From NCBI RefSeq assembly GCF_000513135.1, contig NZ_BAUV01000035.1:1-46308 (forward strand): a stretch of 46,308 nucleotides of DNA, given 5' to 3'. The DNA comes from Halalkalibacter akibai JCM 9157. Lineage in GTDB: Bacteria > Bacillota > Bacilli > Bacillales > Bacillaceae_D. Within the stretch, counting starts at the first letter, position 1. Each line of letters starts with the position of its first letter. Of this stretch, positions 14,990 through 23,392 are shown piece by piece. The notes beneath the pieces were generated by a model. That model saw nothing but the letters and a program-made list of their open reading frames with translations, was not told the DNA's origin and did not search any database. The position numbers and the translations under genes were made by a program.

Positions 14990-16492
14990 TTAAGATGGTT
15001 CCTTCTTTCCTTTATTAATTTCACAACGAACCCTATGTCCGTGTTCATCTAACATATGGACCAACCTAGGTCCATCAATTAATGTAATAGGTTTATTTTT
15101 TACAAAAGTCCAAGAATCGGGTCCGAAATAAGCCGTTGTAACGAGTATTCCTTTTGAAGCGCCCTCGTCATTCATTACACCATTTAATGCACGGACAGCT
15201 TCAGGAGGAACAACAGCATTGTATCTTTTTGCTTGTATTATAAATTTACCACCTCGAATTGGATCGGGATCAAATATAACAGCATCAATCCCACCTTCAC
15301 GTGTGGCGCGTGTGACTTTCACTTCGCCACCAATTTTCTTGAAATAAAGTTCAAACAACTGCCCGATTAAATGTTCAAAGTCGTTCCAGTCCATTGTAGC
15401 TATATTTGGAATAGAATTGATATTAGCCAATATTTCTTTTGACTCTATAAATCGTTTGTCGTACTTATCCATTGCTATGATCGGTCGAATTGGTGAAAAA
15501 AGATATAAAGGACCAGCAGAAATACCTTTTAAATTTCGAAAACAATCTTTGGGAACTACACGGCCTAGATTTAATGAACTAAACTCATCCTTTTTTACAT
15601 GTATACTAATAATACGCGAGTTGAATTCTTGTCCAGTAGCCGTATCAATTCCCTTCATCCAACCATTAAACGCAACAGTTTCTAAATTCTCGGGGGAATC
15701 TGAAGAAAAACATTCGTGAATTGTTCGCAGTGTTATTTGATATAGAATATCATCATAATATGTTTCAAATTCCTTTTTTTTCATTCGCTTAATATCCACA
15801 TCTTTTCTAGTTTGAATAAATTTATATTCAACTATATTTGGAACATTATCCGAATGTGGAAGTGAATATTCGATTATTAAAGTTTTATTTTCTCTGTTGT
15901 ACTGAATGTCAAAATCCTTCTTGAAACATTCTGGATAAATTGAATTATCTAGTACTAGCTTAAAGTAACGTTCAACTGAAATTGTTTCACTATTAGCAAA
16001 TCCTTGTTTAAAAGATGTAATCTCCTTGTTTCTTTTAGTTTGTTCATTAAGAAATATATTTCTTTCATTATGAAACTCAGCAATTGCTTCACGGTAAAGA
16101 TTTTCTGCTACTCTTAGCTTTTCTTCTCTTTTTCTCTTAATGGAAGAAAACAAGAACTCAAAGAACTTATCTTCTTTTGGAACGTCAACTTCGGTAATAT
16201 ATGTTTCTAAGGAAGGCTCGACTTTATTAAAAGTGGAATGATCATAAAAATCATCGCAGTTAATAGTATGATTAACGTTTAAAGAATCAGTTAAAATCGA
16301 ACGGTATTTCTCTATACTAGAAATAGCATGTTGTGTTTTTTTTAGCGATTCATCTTTTAAACGTCCAACTTTCTCTTTTTCCTTCCACTGCTTTCTTTGT
16401 TTATTTATTTTTTTTTCTAACTCATAAGAAGTTTTTGCTTTTAGTACTTTTGATTCATTTAGGTATCGGTTAGAAATTTGCTTTTCAATCAT
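14990..16492 (-). CDS. Mrr-type restriction endonuclease with coiled-coil N-terminus
   Basis: A 500-residue protein. The C-terminal 130 residues are an Mrr_cat PD-(D/E)xK domain: FEHLIGQLFELYFKKIGGEV, then EGGIDAVIFDPDP (catalytic Asp near 400), then FIIQAKRYN (QxK near 418), then GILVTTAYFG. Such proteins cut modified or foreign DNA (type IV restriction) or degrade DNA on sensing. The first 170 residues are highly charged helices, probably a coiled coil. The middle (about 180-360) is an unknown beta-rich region. GGAGG precedes the ATG by 6 bases. It is a single gene, divergent from the CoiA-like gene. Confidence 0.85.
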   Translation of the reverse strand: MIEKQISNRYLNESKVLKAKTSYELEKKINKQRKQWKEKEKVGRLKDESLKKTQHAISSIEKYRSILTDSLNVNHTINCDDFYDHSTFNKVEPSLETYITEVDVPKEDKFFEFLFSSIKRKREEKLRVAENLYREAIAEFHNERNIFLNEQTKRNKEITSFKQGFANSETISVERYFKLVLDNSIYPECFKKDFDIQYNRENKTLIIEYSLPHSDNVPNIVEYKFIQTRKDVDIKRMKKKEFETYYDDILYQITLRTIHECFSSDSPENLETVAFNGWMKGIDTATGQEFNSRIISIHVKKDEFSSLNLGRVVPKDCFRNLKGISAGPLYLFSPIRPIIAMDKYDKRFIESKEILANINSIPNIATMDWNDFEHLIGQLFELYFKKIGGEVKVTRATREGGIDAVIFDPDPIRGGKFIIQAKRYNAVVPPEAVRALNGVMNDEGASKGILVTTAYFGPDSWTFVKNKPITLIDGPRLVHMLDEHGHRVRCEINKGKKEPS

Positions 16493-16741
16493 GATGAACC
16501 TCCATACATTTCTCTTATCTTAAATTTTATCCATGTTAATGTCTTTTTATAAAATTTCCCTTATTATTAAAAATAAGAAAAAAATCATTGTATAAAGCGT
16601 GATTATAGAACTATAGGTAAACCAATTAATGTATAATTTGGAATAGGAGCAGGTTGATACATTGTAAAGAATTAATATTATTCCTATTAAAATAATGGAA
16701 AGACTTTATAAGGTGTTATTAAACTGAATTGGGTGAGATCA

Positions 16742-18223
16742 TTGAACAAGGCATTAATGGAGAATAAAATTATTAATCTTTTAAGTGAAGAATACGAGAA
16801 ACAAAGAGAACAGCTTAAAGAAAGTGGTCTCTTCCGTTGCCCGATTTGTAAAGAACAAGTCGTACTACATTGGGCGGAAGTTCCGAAGAAGATACCGCAC
16901 TTTAAACATAAACCAGAAAGCGTATGTATTGGGACACAAAGTGAATCCCAAGAACATCAAGAGGCAAAGAGAAAGTTATTTGCTTATTTATCTAAAACCC
17001 TCGAACATAAAATAAAGATGATTGATATTGAATATTACATAGCTGAGACTAATCAAATCGCTGATGTTTATATCGAATTTACGAATGGTTCTCGTTGGGC
17101 TATTGAATATCAACGATCAAATATGTCACCTGAACATCTAAAGCAGAGGCGCAGCTTATATAAAAAATTAGGAATTAGAGACATTTGGATTGTAGGAGAA
17201 AATGTTATAAAAGAGAACGGGTTATTTAGTTACCGTGTTTTCAATATTGGTCAAGCTATTATTAGCAATACAGCTTTTGGCAATGACTCTCTTGTGGCGT
17301 TTAATCCGAATAATAATAAAGTTTCCATATATAGAGGTCTAGAACGTTTGAATAATCGAACTTATATCGTTAATACAGGGGTATATCATTACGACCTTGA
17401 CGATATTTGCTTTAATCTATGGGGGGAAATCTTTTGTTTTGATGATTTCTTAGCATATAAAGAATCTCCAGATAAGGTTACATACCATTTTCTTGAATCC
17501 TATAAAAATTTTACAGCAATGAATGAAAAACTTTATAGATCCGAAGTTCCTGGATACACCTTTAAGGTATTTATAGAAGATCAAGATTCAAAAGAAAAGG
17601 TAGAGAGAAACTTAACAACTCCTGATGAAATCATAAAATATGTTCCTGTTGAGATGAAAGATATTAATTTTTCGTTGCAAATTACGTATAATTCCAGTCA
17701 ACTTCACGAAATTAATGGATTTTTTGTAGAAGAGATTTATCCATCAAAATGGGGAGGCTATATCAAGGAAAATAGAGCAGAAAAGAAAAGTGATTTTCAA
17801 AACGTTACTCGTGGATGGTTACTTTTTGCGCTTGAAGATATTTATTCAAGTAAATTTCAGACGCTAAAAGATTTACAAAAAGAAATTAAGATTTTAGAAA
17901 ATGGCGAACAAATTCCATTTTCTCTCAGAAATCAAGTTCTGCAAAAACATGGGTTAATTGATAAGCCTTTTCTTTTATCTGAGTTAAGTAAGGAGGTTTC
18001 TATTGAAGATTGTCTGTTGCAATTTTTGAAAATAGCCAACATCTCCGTTGAGCGTGAAAATGTTAAAGAAGTTGCACTATATAAGGGAGTTGTTACATTA
18101 GAGGAGCTTCAGAGTCCTTTTACAATTCCTATACTTTCTTCATTAGTAAAAAGGATTAACCGCCATATTTTAACGAGTAAAGATTATCATCATGCTACTA
18201 ATTCAATTTTTTCAGAAACGTAA
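16742..18223 (+). CDS. CoiA-like nuclease family protein
   Basis: A roughly 493-residue protein. The N-terminal part matches the competence protein CoiA family: a CPICKEQV zinc knuckle near residue 33, HFKHKPES, then the nuclease core IADVYIEF and WAIEYQRS (E-x-Q near 122), and GIRDIWIVG. CoiA takes part in handling incoming single-stranded DNA. This protein is longer than classical CoiA, and its C-terminal 250 residues are unassigned. The start is TTG at 16742 (GGGTGAG upstream) or the in-frame GTG at 16733. In a restriction-rich island it may act on foreign DNA; that is inference. Confidence 0.75.
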   Translation: MNKALMENKIINLLSEEYEKQREQLKESGLFRCPICKEQVVLHWAEVPKKIPHFKHKPESVCIGTQSESQEHQEAKRKLFAYLSKTLEHKIKMIDIEYYIAETNQIADVYIEFTNGSRWAIEYQRSNMSPEHLKQRRSLYKKLGIRDIWIVGENVIKENGLFSYRVFNIGQAIISNTAFGNDSLVAFNPNNNKVSIYRGLERLNNRTYIVNTGVYHYDLDDICFNLWGEIFCFDDFLAYKESPDKVTYHFLESYKNFTAMNEKLYRSEVPGYTFKVFIEDQDSKEKVERNLTTPDEIIKYVPVEMKDINFSLQITYNSSQLHEINGFFVEEIYPSKWGGYIKENRAEKKSDFQNVTRGWLLFALEDIYSSKFQTLKDLQKEIKILENGEQIPFSLRNQVLQKHGLIDKPFLLSELSKEVSIEDCLLQFLKIANISVERENVKEVALYKGVVTLEELQSPFTIPILSSLVKRINRHILTSKDYHHATNSIFSET

Positions 18224-18594
18224 GCTGAAATCAGGTGCACAAAATGAGAGGATTTTTAATAGTAGATGGGTGTTAATGTACGAAATATTCATGTGACATT
18301 ATTACTTTTTTTGCATAGGAGGAAGCATAAGAACTTTTCCATGGAGCTTAGGGGGACGAACCATTGACCAATACGCTACCATTGTCCAGATCAATTTGTA
18401 TATAGGTGCATTATGTGATTATTCATAAGTAGTGACTTTTTAAGATATAAAGATTATAAAGCCTTGTTGAAAGAAATGAAAATGACCACAGAATGCCTCA
18501 CTAAGTAAAAAAAGAATGAATAAGGATTAACCAGAGTGAATTTGGAAATCCCCGAACCCATTGCTACATTAGTAAAAATTAACAAAGGTAAGTA
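18224..18594. other. Gene-free stretch
   Basis: No gene is supported here. The open frame that covers part of it on the minus strand is run-on translation after the integrase remnant has lost its stop codon. Confidence 0.5.
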
Positions 18595-19377
18595 AAATGA
18601 ACTAACAGCCTTTTTCTTCATTTCTTTTGTCAAATGACGATAGACAAGTCGTGTGGTTTCGTCATCGGTATGTCCTAGTCTTTCCATGATATCCTCTAAC
18701 GGCACTTCGAGTTCAGCCAAAAGGGATGTGTGCGTGTGACCTAAGCGTTCTTTGACTTTTTCCTGAGTGGCCTTCAATTCTTTAAGTGCCTCAATGACAT
18801 CTTCTTCAACGACTATGGTTCGAGCGGATGCAACTGTTTTTGGTGTGTTTAAATTAAACTCAACCGGATTATTCTTTGGATTGTAGTAGGTCTTAATAAT
18901 GCGAATGGTCTGTTTATCAAAGTCGATGTCATCCCACTGGAGACAAACCAGTTCTCCGACACGCATGCCGGTGTAAGTAGGGTGAGGAACACTGGGAAAT
19001 CGATCTCTAAGCCTTGGTTAGAGCCACTGTTTTTAGAAATAACGCAAGTTCTTCTTTTTCCATATACTTTGGGATATCATCTTTCTTTAATTCCTCAATC
19101 GTTTTCTTTTTCTTTTGTAACACAACAAACAGGGTGGGGTCCTTCTTAATGAGTTCTTTTTGTATCGCTTTCTTGAAAATCACCCGTCTGGTTGAATACC
19201 ATCTACAGTGTTTGGTGCAAAGCGTTCCTTTAGTTTTTTTATAGCCCCTTCATAGTGATCAGGTTTGATACCTTTGAGTTTCATGTAGGCAAAGTAGGGC
19301 ATAAGGTTATTGATTTCATTTTGTCTGATCCTAAAGGAGGGCTCTCGCAGCGGCTTAACATCTGATAAGGTAGCCAA
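18595..19377 (-). pseudogene. Tyrosine recombinase (ICE/phage-type integrase), inactivated
   Basis: Three frames together spell a phage-type integrase. The N-terminal core-binding part ends GIKPDHYEGAIKKLKERFAP. The next frame has KKAIQKELIKKDPTLF and EDIPKYMEKEELALFLK-like sequence. The third has TGMRVGELVCLQWDDIDF through TIVVEEDVIEALKELK. After KVKERLG the catalytic H-x-x-R box is gone by an internal deletion, so the sequence jumps to HTHTSLLAE and ends DDETTRLVYRHLTKEM with the Tyr. Two frameshifts plus the deletion make it dead. It marks an old integrative element. Confidence 0.88.
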
Positions 19378-19642
19378 TAACTTAACAATACTATCACTCC
19401 TGTTTCATCTAGTGGATTTTCTATATGATCAATTTTTAAAAATATAAAGTAAATTGTTTTTTATTTTGTTATTGTTTATTATACAATGTTTTGCAGCTCT
19501 TTCAGGTGGAGTTTGGGTTGCTTTAGGTTATTCCTTCATTATCCTTACCCTGATGTAGAGTAAAGCACAAAGAAACCTAAACAATAAGTAGGTAACAAAT
19601 ATTAGTTAATTATTTATTTATGTGATTTAAGGAGGGGAAAGA

Positions 19643-20437
19643 ATGTCAACTTATAGATGTAGTCTTAATGTAGACTTAATAGAAAAAGTTAATGAAATGT
19701 TAGTTGAAGACGACAATGTATTTTCTAAATATAAAGAAGTAAATGGTGTGTTTATATGGAATAAAATTTCAGCATTACTTTCGAGATTAGTAGATTTAAC
19801 AAGATATTTAAATAGTGAAAAGATGGTTATTAATACAGATGATGATTTTTGTCAGTTTACATTTATGGAATTGATAAATTATGCAGAACAAATAAACACT
19901 TTTGTAACGGAACTTAGTGATATTTTTAATCTGGAAATATATAAAATGAAAACTTCTAAGAGGATATTTCCTAATATAGGTAATGAGATATCTAATGATG
20001 ATCGGTATATTAAATATTTGAGGTCTTTAGTATCAATACACCCTACTAATACAGATAGACACACTAAATATGGGTACCAATCAGCCGCTGAATATTCACC
20101 ATATGTTAGAAAAGGTAGTTCATTTAGTCACATACTTATACTTGGAAAATCAAAATATAATGTAATTATTAATAGAGAACACGAGTTAGAAGATCAATTT
20201 GTTGTAAGGGTTTATCATAGCGAAGTAAAGGAATTAGATAATGAAGAGTTAAATGAATTAAATAATATGTTAGAAAACAATGCTATTTGTAAAGAAGAAT
20301 ATGAAAGCCTACAAATCACATATAAGACTAAAAGCGATACTTATATCTTCATACACCCGGAAGACATAATTGAATATATATCAGAAAGATATAATATATT
20401 GTATGCTTTTGAGCGGGTTTTACAATTAAAATACTAA
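19643..20437 (+). CDS. Hypothetical protein with HEPN-like motif
   Basis: A 264-residue soluble protein with AAGGAGGGG before the ATG. The first 120 residues are helical. The block YLRSLVSIHPTNTDRH contains R-x5-H in the setting of a helix, reminiscent of HEPN-fold RNase proteins. The C-terminal half (FSHILILGKSKYNVII, FVVRVYHSEV) is beta-rich and unassigned. It is AT-rich like its neighbours and lies in the defence island. Not a recognised family; the HEPN idea rests on the motif only. Confidence 0.55.
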   Translation: MSTYRCSLNVDLIEKVNEMLVEDDNVFSKYKEVNGVFIWNKISALLSRLVDLTRYLNSEKMVINTDDDFCQFTFMELINYAEQINTFVTELSDIFNLEIYKMKTSKRIFPNIGNEISNDDRYIKYLRSLVSIHPTNTDRHTKYGYQSAAEYSPYVRKGSSFSHILILGKSKYNVIINREHELEDQFVVRVYHSEVKELDNEELNELNNMLENNAICKEEYESLQITYKTKSDTYIFIHPEDIIEYISERYNILYAFERVLQLKY

Positions 20438-20574
20438 ATTTAATACCTCACTTGTACCTTATTCATTATTCCAGGAGGAAGAATAAAAAAATTTAATAAA
20501 CAATTCATCATTATAGTTATAGGATTCCCGATATATGGTAAAATTTAGTTACTAGATTTTAGGAGGAATGCTAT

Positions 20575-21387
20575 TTGGTATCACGTAAAACTTTAATAGC
20601 TGCTTTGAGTTTACTAGAAGGAAGAACTCATGCTGAAATTGGTAAATTTTCATTAATACACAGCGTCGAAAATGAAACATTAGGTTCTTCAAAGGCAGAT
20701 AGAATTAACAATTTAACCAGGTATTTAATATCAAATAAATTAGAGGAGAGAGAAGCTCAAGACCTAACTTTTGATATTGTAAAAGATCTAATAGAAGATG
20801 AACTCGAACTTATTGAACGAATGAATGGATGGGAGGTTACTACGTTTAAAGACAAGCATCCTAAATTATTCAATTACTTGATAAAAGATGGTTTTATAGT
20901 AGATGGCATTTCTTTAAGAAGAAAATTGCCTCAGGATTTTTCACCTGTAATCAATGAAAATGAAGTTGACAGATTACTAATTAAATACCAAATGAACACA
21001 TTGAAAGTGCATTTAGATCAGGCATTAGATAATTTTCATGATTCTAAATGGGAGTCTTCAAATGCTCAGTTAAGGTCTTTTTTGGAAGGATTATTTAACG
21101 AAATTGCAGATAAGCTTGATCCTATTGAGAGTGCTAAAATACAGAGCGATAATGGAAAAAGGGATCTGCTAGGAAGAACAAATCCTCCAATTTTATTTAG
21201 TGATCTTAATGAGATTTATAATGATGGCAAAAACTTTATTAATGGCGTATTTAAAAGAATCCACAGAAGAGGATCTCATCCAGGACTTTCAGATCTAAAC
21301 GATTGTACTTTTAGAATTCACCTTGTGTATTTAGTAGCTGCAGAAGTTTTAAGACGCTTCGATCATGCTATGGAAAACAGAAGATGA
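20575..21387 (+). CDS. Abi/HEPN-like candidate defence protein
   Basis: A 270-residue protein starting with TTG, with TAGGAGG 8 bases upstream and an extended -10 promoter (TGGTAAAAT) before that. The N-terminal 60 residues (TLIAALSLLEGRTHAEIGKF) look like a small helical association domain. The C-terminal half has WESSNAQLRSFLEGLFNEIA followed by RIHRRGSHPGLSD (R-x6-H) and RIHLVYLVAAEVLRRFD, a pattern I associate with uncharacterised Abi/HEPN-like proteins. It probably forms a separate transcript from the gene at 19643. Function is inferred only. Confidence 0.55.
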   Translation: MVSRKTLIAALSLLEGRTHAEIGKFSLIHSVENETLGSSKADRINNLTRYLISNKLEEREAQDLTFDIVKDLIEDELELIERMNGWEVTTFKDKHPKLFNYLIKDGFIVDGISLRRKLPQDFSPVINENEVDRLLIKYQMNTLKVHLDQALDNFHDSKWESSNAQLRSFLEGLFNEIADKLDPIESAKIQSDNGKRDLLGRTNPPILFSDLNEIYNDGKNFINGVFKRIHRRGSHPGLSDLNDCTFRIHLVYLVAAEVLRRFDHAMENRR

Positions 21388-21404
21388 TAAAAAAAATAGA
21401 AGTA

Positions 21405-21442
21405 AATAATTGGATTGTCGTCTATTTAACAATCCAATTATT
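21405..21442 (+). terminator. Terminator-like hairpin
   Basis: AATAATTGGATTGT pairs perfectly with its complement over 14 bp with a 10-base loop, 18 bases after the stop of the gene at 20575. No T tract follows. Confidence 0.6.
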
Positions 21443-21829
21443 CGTTACCTTACCTTATTAAGATTAACCCGCTCATTAGAGTACCACAAGATTAAAGCTG
21501 CCTTGTAATAGTTCTGATTTTCATCTCTTGCTACCCATTATTATACCTTTTTAATTGAATAGCTCCCATCAAACCGTCTATGTTTCTTCAAGTTATACAG
21601 TCGAGTTAAGTAGAAAAAAGTTACAGCACCAAAGATAGGAGTGTATTAGCAAGATGTAGATTGAATCGAGAAAGTACAATCGCTGAATTAAAAAAATGCA
21701 GGAGTTAATAAATCAAATGTATACTTGGGAGTGGATTTTAGTATAAAGCCACCTCCTATAAATTTTCTAATTAAATTAGTAAGTTTGTTCTAGTTTTCAT
21801 AAATACTTCTAATAGTTAAACACTACATG

Positions 21830-22310
21830 ATCATTCGGTAGCACACCATCCATAAATATCATATCCCAAAGCGTCTAACTTGCACGTCTATCGTAACCCT
21901 GAAACTTCAGGAAGTAGGACTCTATTATCTCCCCAATTCAAAATATGAATATCTTGTAGCTCAACATCACGTAAAAGCGATAGTTTCTTTGAATATAGTC
22001 TCGTTTGTTTACGCTAATTAAAAGTTTTTCTGCCAAATTAATTTCCTTTGACCAATTTTCCTCTTGAGGTGTGCTTCCCCAGCTAGACGGCCTGCAAAGA
22101 TTTTTAAGTGTTTAGAGTAATTTGTATTCCACCACATATATTCTTGCGATACTCGCTCCTATAGCTTGTTGAGCATCTTTACCTATATATAGTAAAACAT
22201 CTTTTCTGTAGACCGTGTGTTTACCGTAGATTTCATTTAAGTTTTCCTTAGTGTATAAGACTGTATTGTATGTTAGTAAAATCATCTATAGTATAATTTA
22301 AAGCATCGAA
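21830..22310 (-). pseudogene. Frameshifted remnant, possible GIY-YIG-type protein
   Basis: On the minus strand three frames join into one plausible protein: YTIDDFTNIQYSL, then NLNEIYGKHTVYRKDVLLYIGK, then RVSQEYMWWNT and HLKIFAGRLAGEA, then PQEENWSKEINLAEKLLI. The LLYIGK strand followed by an R-x-x-x-E helix and a later conserved Glu fits a GIY-YIG nuclease domain, although the first GIY half is not clear. At least three frame breaks show it is dead. The rest of 21443-22372 is non-coding apart from the promoter region of the next gene (TATAAT at 22292). Confidence 0.5.
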
Positions 22311-22372
22311 TAATTCTTAATTAAAGATATCTAATCAATGGATAAAATCAGTCGATTTTGGAGGAAGTGACA

Positions 22373-23392
22373 ATGCTTAAAGAACTAATGATACTTAAAA
22401 ATCTCGGTGTAGATGGTTCTTTGATTAACTATTACGTTAACTATTTCTCTGAAGAAGAAAGGGCTCAATTATTTAATGGTGGAGCGTTTGAACTACAATT
22501 TAAATATAATCTTACTAATGGAAAACATCTGGTTGTATTTGAAGATAAAGCTAAACTGGTAGCTACAGAAAAAATGGTTGATAATGTAATTAGTAGAAGT
22601 GATGCTCAAAATATAAAGATAATTTCTTATTATGATGATTTGTATCCTTCTAATCTAAGATTTATTAAAAATAGTCCCCTTTTTTTGCATGTTAAAGGCA
22701 ATTTGAACTTATTAAAGGTTAATCATTCTATAGCTTGTGTCGGAACAAGAAATCCCAGCAACAACACACTACAACTTATTGGTGACATTATTAAAGGACT
22801 AGTGAAAGAAGGTATGGTTATTGTTAGTGGGCTAGCAAAAGGAATAGATGCTATATCACATAAAGAATGTCTAGATAATAATGGGAGAACTATTGCAGTA
22901 TTAGCACATGGACTAGATACTATTTATCCAAAGGAAAATAGAACTTTATCTGAACGAATTATAGAACACGATGGTGTTTTAGTTTCAGAATATCCTATAG
23001 GTACAAATATACAAAGGTCTAATTTTGTTGCGAGAAATAGAATAGTTTCAGGATTGTCGCAAGGTCTAATTGTTTTTGAAGCTGACGAAAAGAGCGGAAC
23101 AATGCATACAGCTAGATATGCATATTCCCAAGGTAAGCATATTTTTTGTCCTTATGTAGCAAAAGACAATCAGGACCTATCAACAGGAATAAAGAAATTA
23201 CTAGAATCAGGTAGTGCTATACCAATTACTAATGCAAAAGATGTATTGAATGTATTGTTTACTAAGGTCGGTATTGAGTCTTCTTTAATAAAAGAGTTAC
23301 AAAGGATTTCATATCATAGAAACATTTCAATGGAGAAGCTAATAAATTCAATATTAGAGAAATATATTGAGGGGGAAAAAAATAATGAGTAA
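22373..23392 (+). CDS. DprA/Smf-family (SLOG) protein, ShosA-like
   Basis: A 339-residue DprA-type Rossmann (SLOG) protein. It has YPSNLRFIKNSPLFLHVKGN, then the nucleotide/ssDNA-binding signature ACVGTRNPS near residue 122, IVSGLAKGIDAISHKE near 150, NGRTIAVLAHGLDTIYP, and ARNRIVSGLSQG. A short helical tail (about 315-339) replaces the usual winged helix. The ATG at 22373 follows TTGGAGGAAGTGA. It overlaps the next gene (ATGAGTAA) by 8 bases, so the two are translated together. Genuine DprA loads RecA in competence. This pairing with a phosphoribosyltransferase resembles the ShosTA defence system, where the DprA-like partner is the antitoxin. Confidence 0.85.
   Translation: MLKELMILKNLGVDGSLINYYVNYFSEEERAQLFNGGAFELQFKYNLTNGKHLVVFEDKAKLVATEKMVDNVISRSDAQNIKIISYYDDLYPSNLRFIKNSPLFLHVKGNLNLLKVNHSIACVGTRNPSNNTLQLIGDIIKGLVKEGMVIVSGLAKGIDAISHKECLDNNGRTIAVLAHGLDTIYPKENRTLSERIIEHDGVLVSEYPIGTNIQRSNFVARNRIVSGLSQGLIVFEADEKSGTMHTARYAYSQGKHIFCPYVAKDNQDLSTGIKKLLESGSAIPITNAKDVLNVLFTKVGIESSLIKELQRISYHRNISMEKLINSILEKYIEGEKNNE

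Noticed and set aside
20480-20550. Short hydrophobic peptide frame after GGAGGAAG
   Set aside because: It lacks an ATG, GTG or TTG at the right distance, and the stretch contains the promoter of the next gene.
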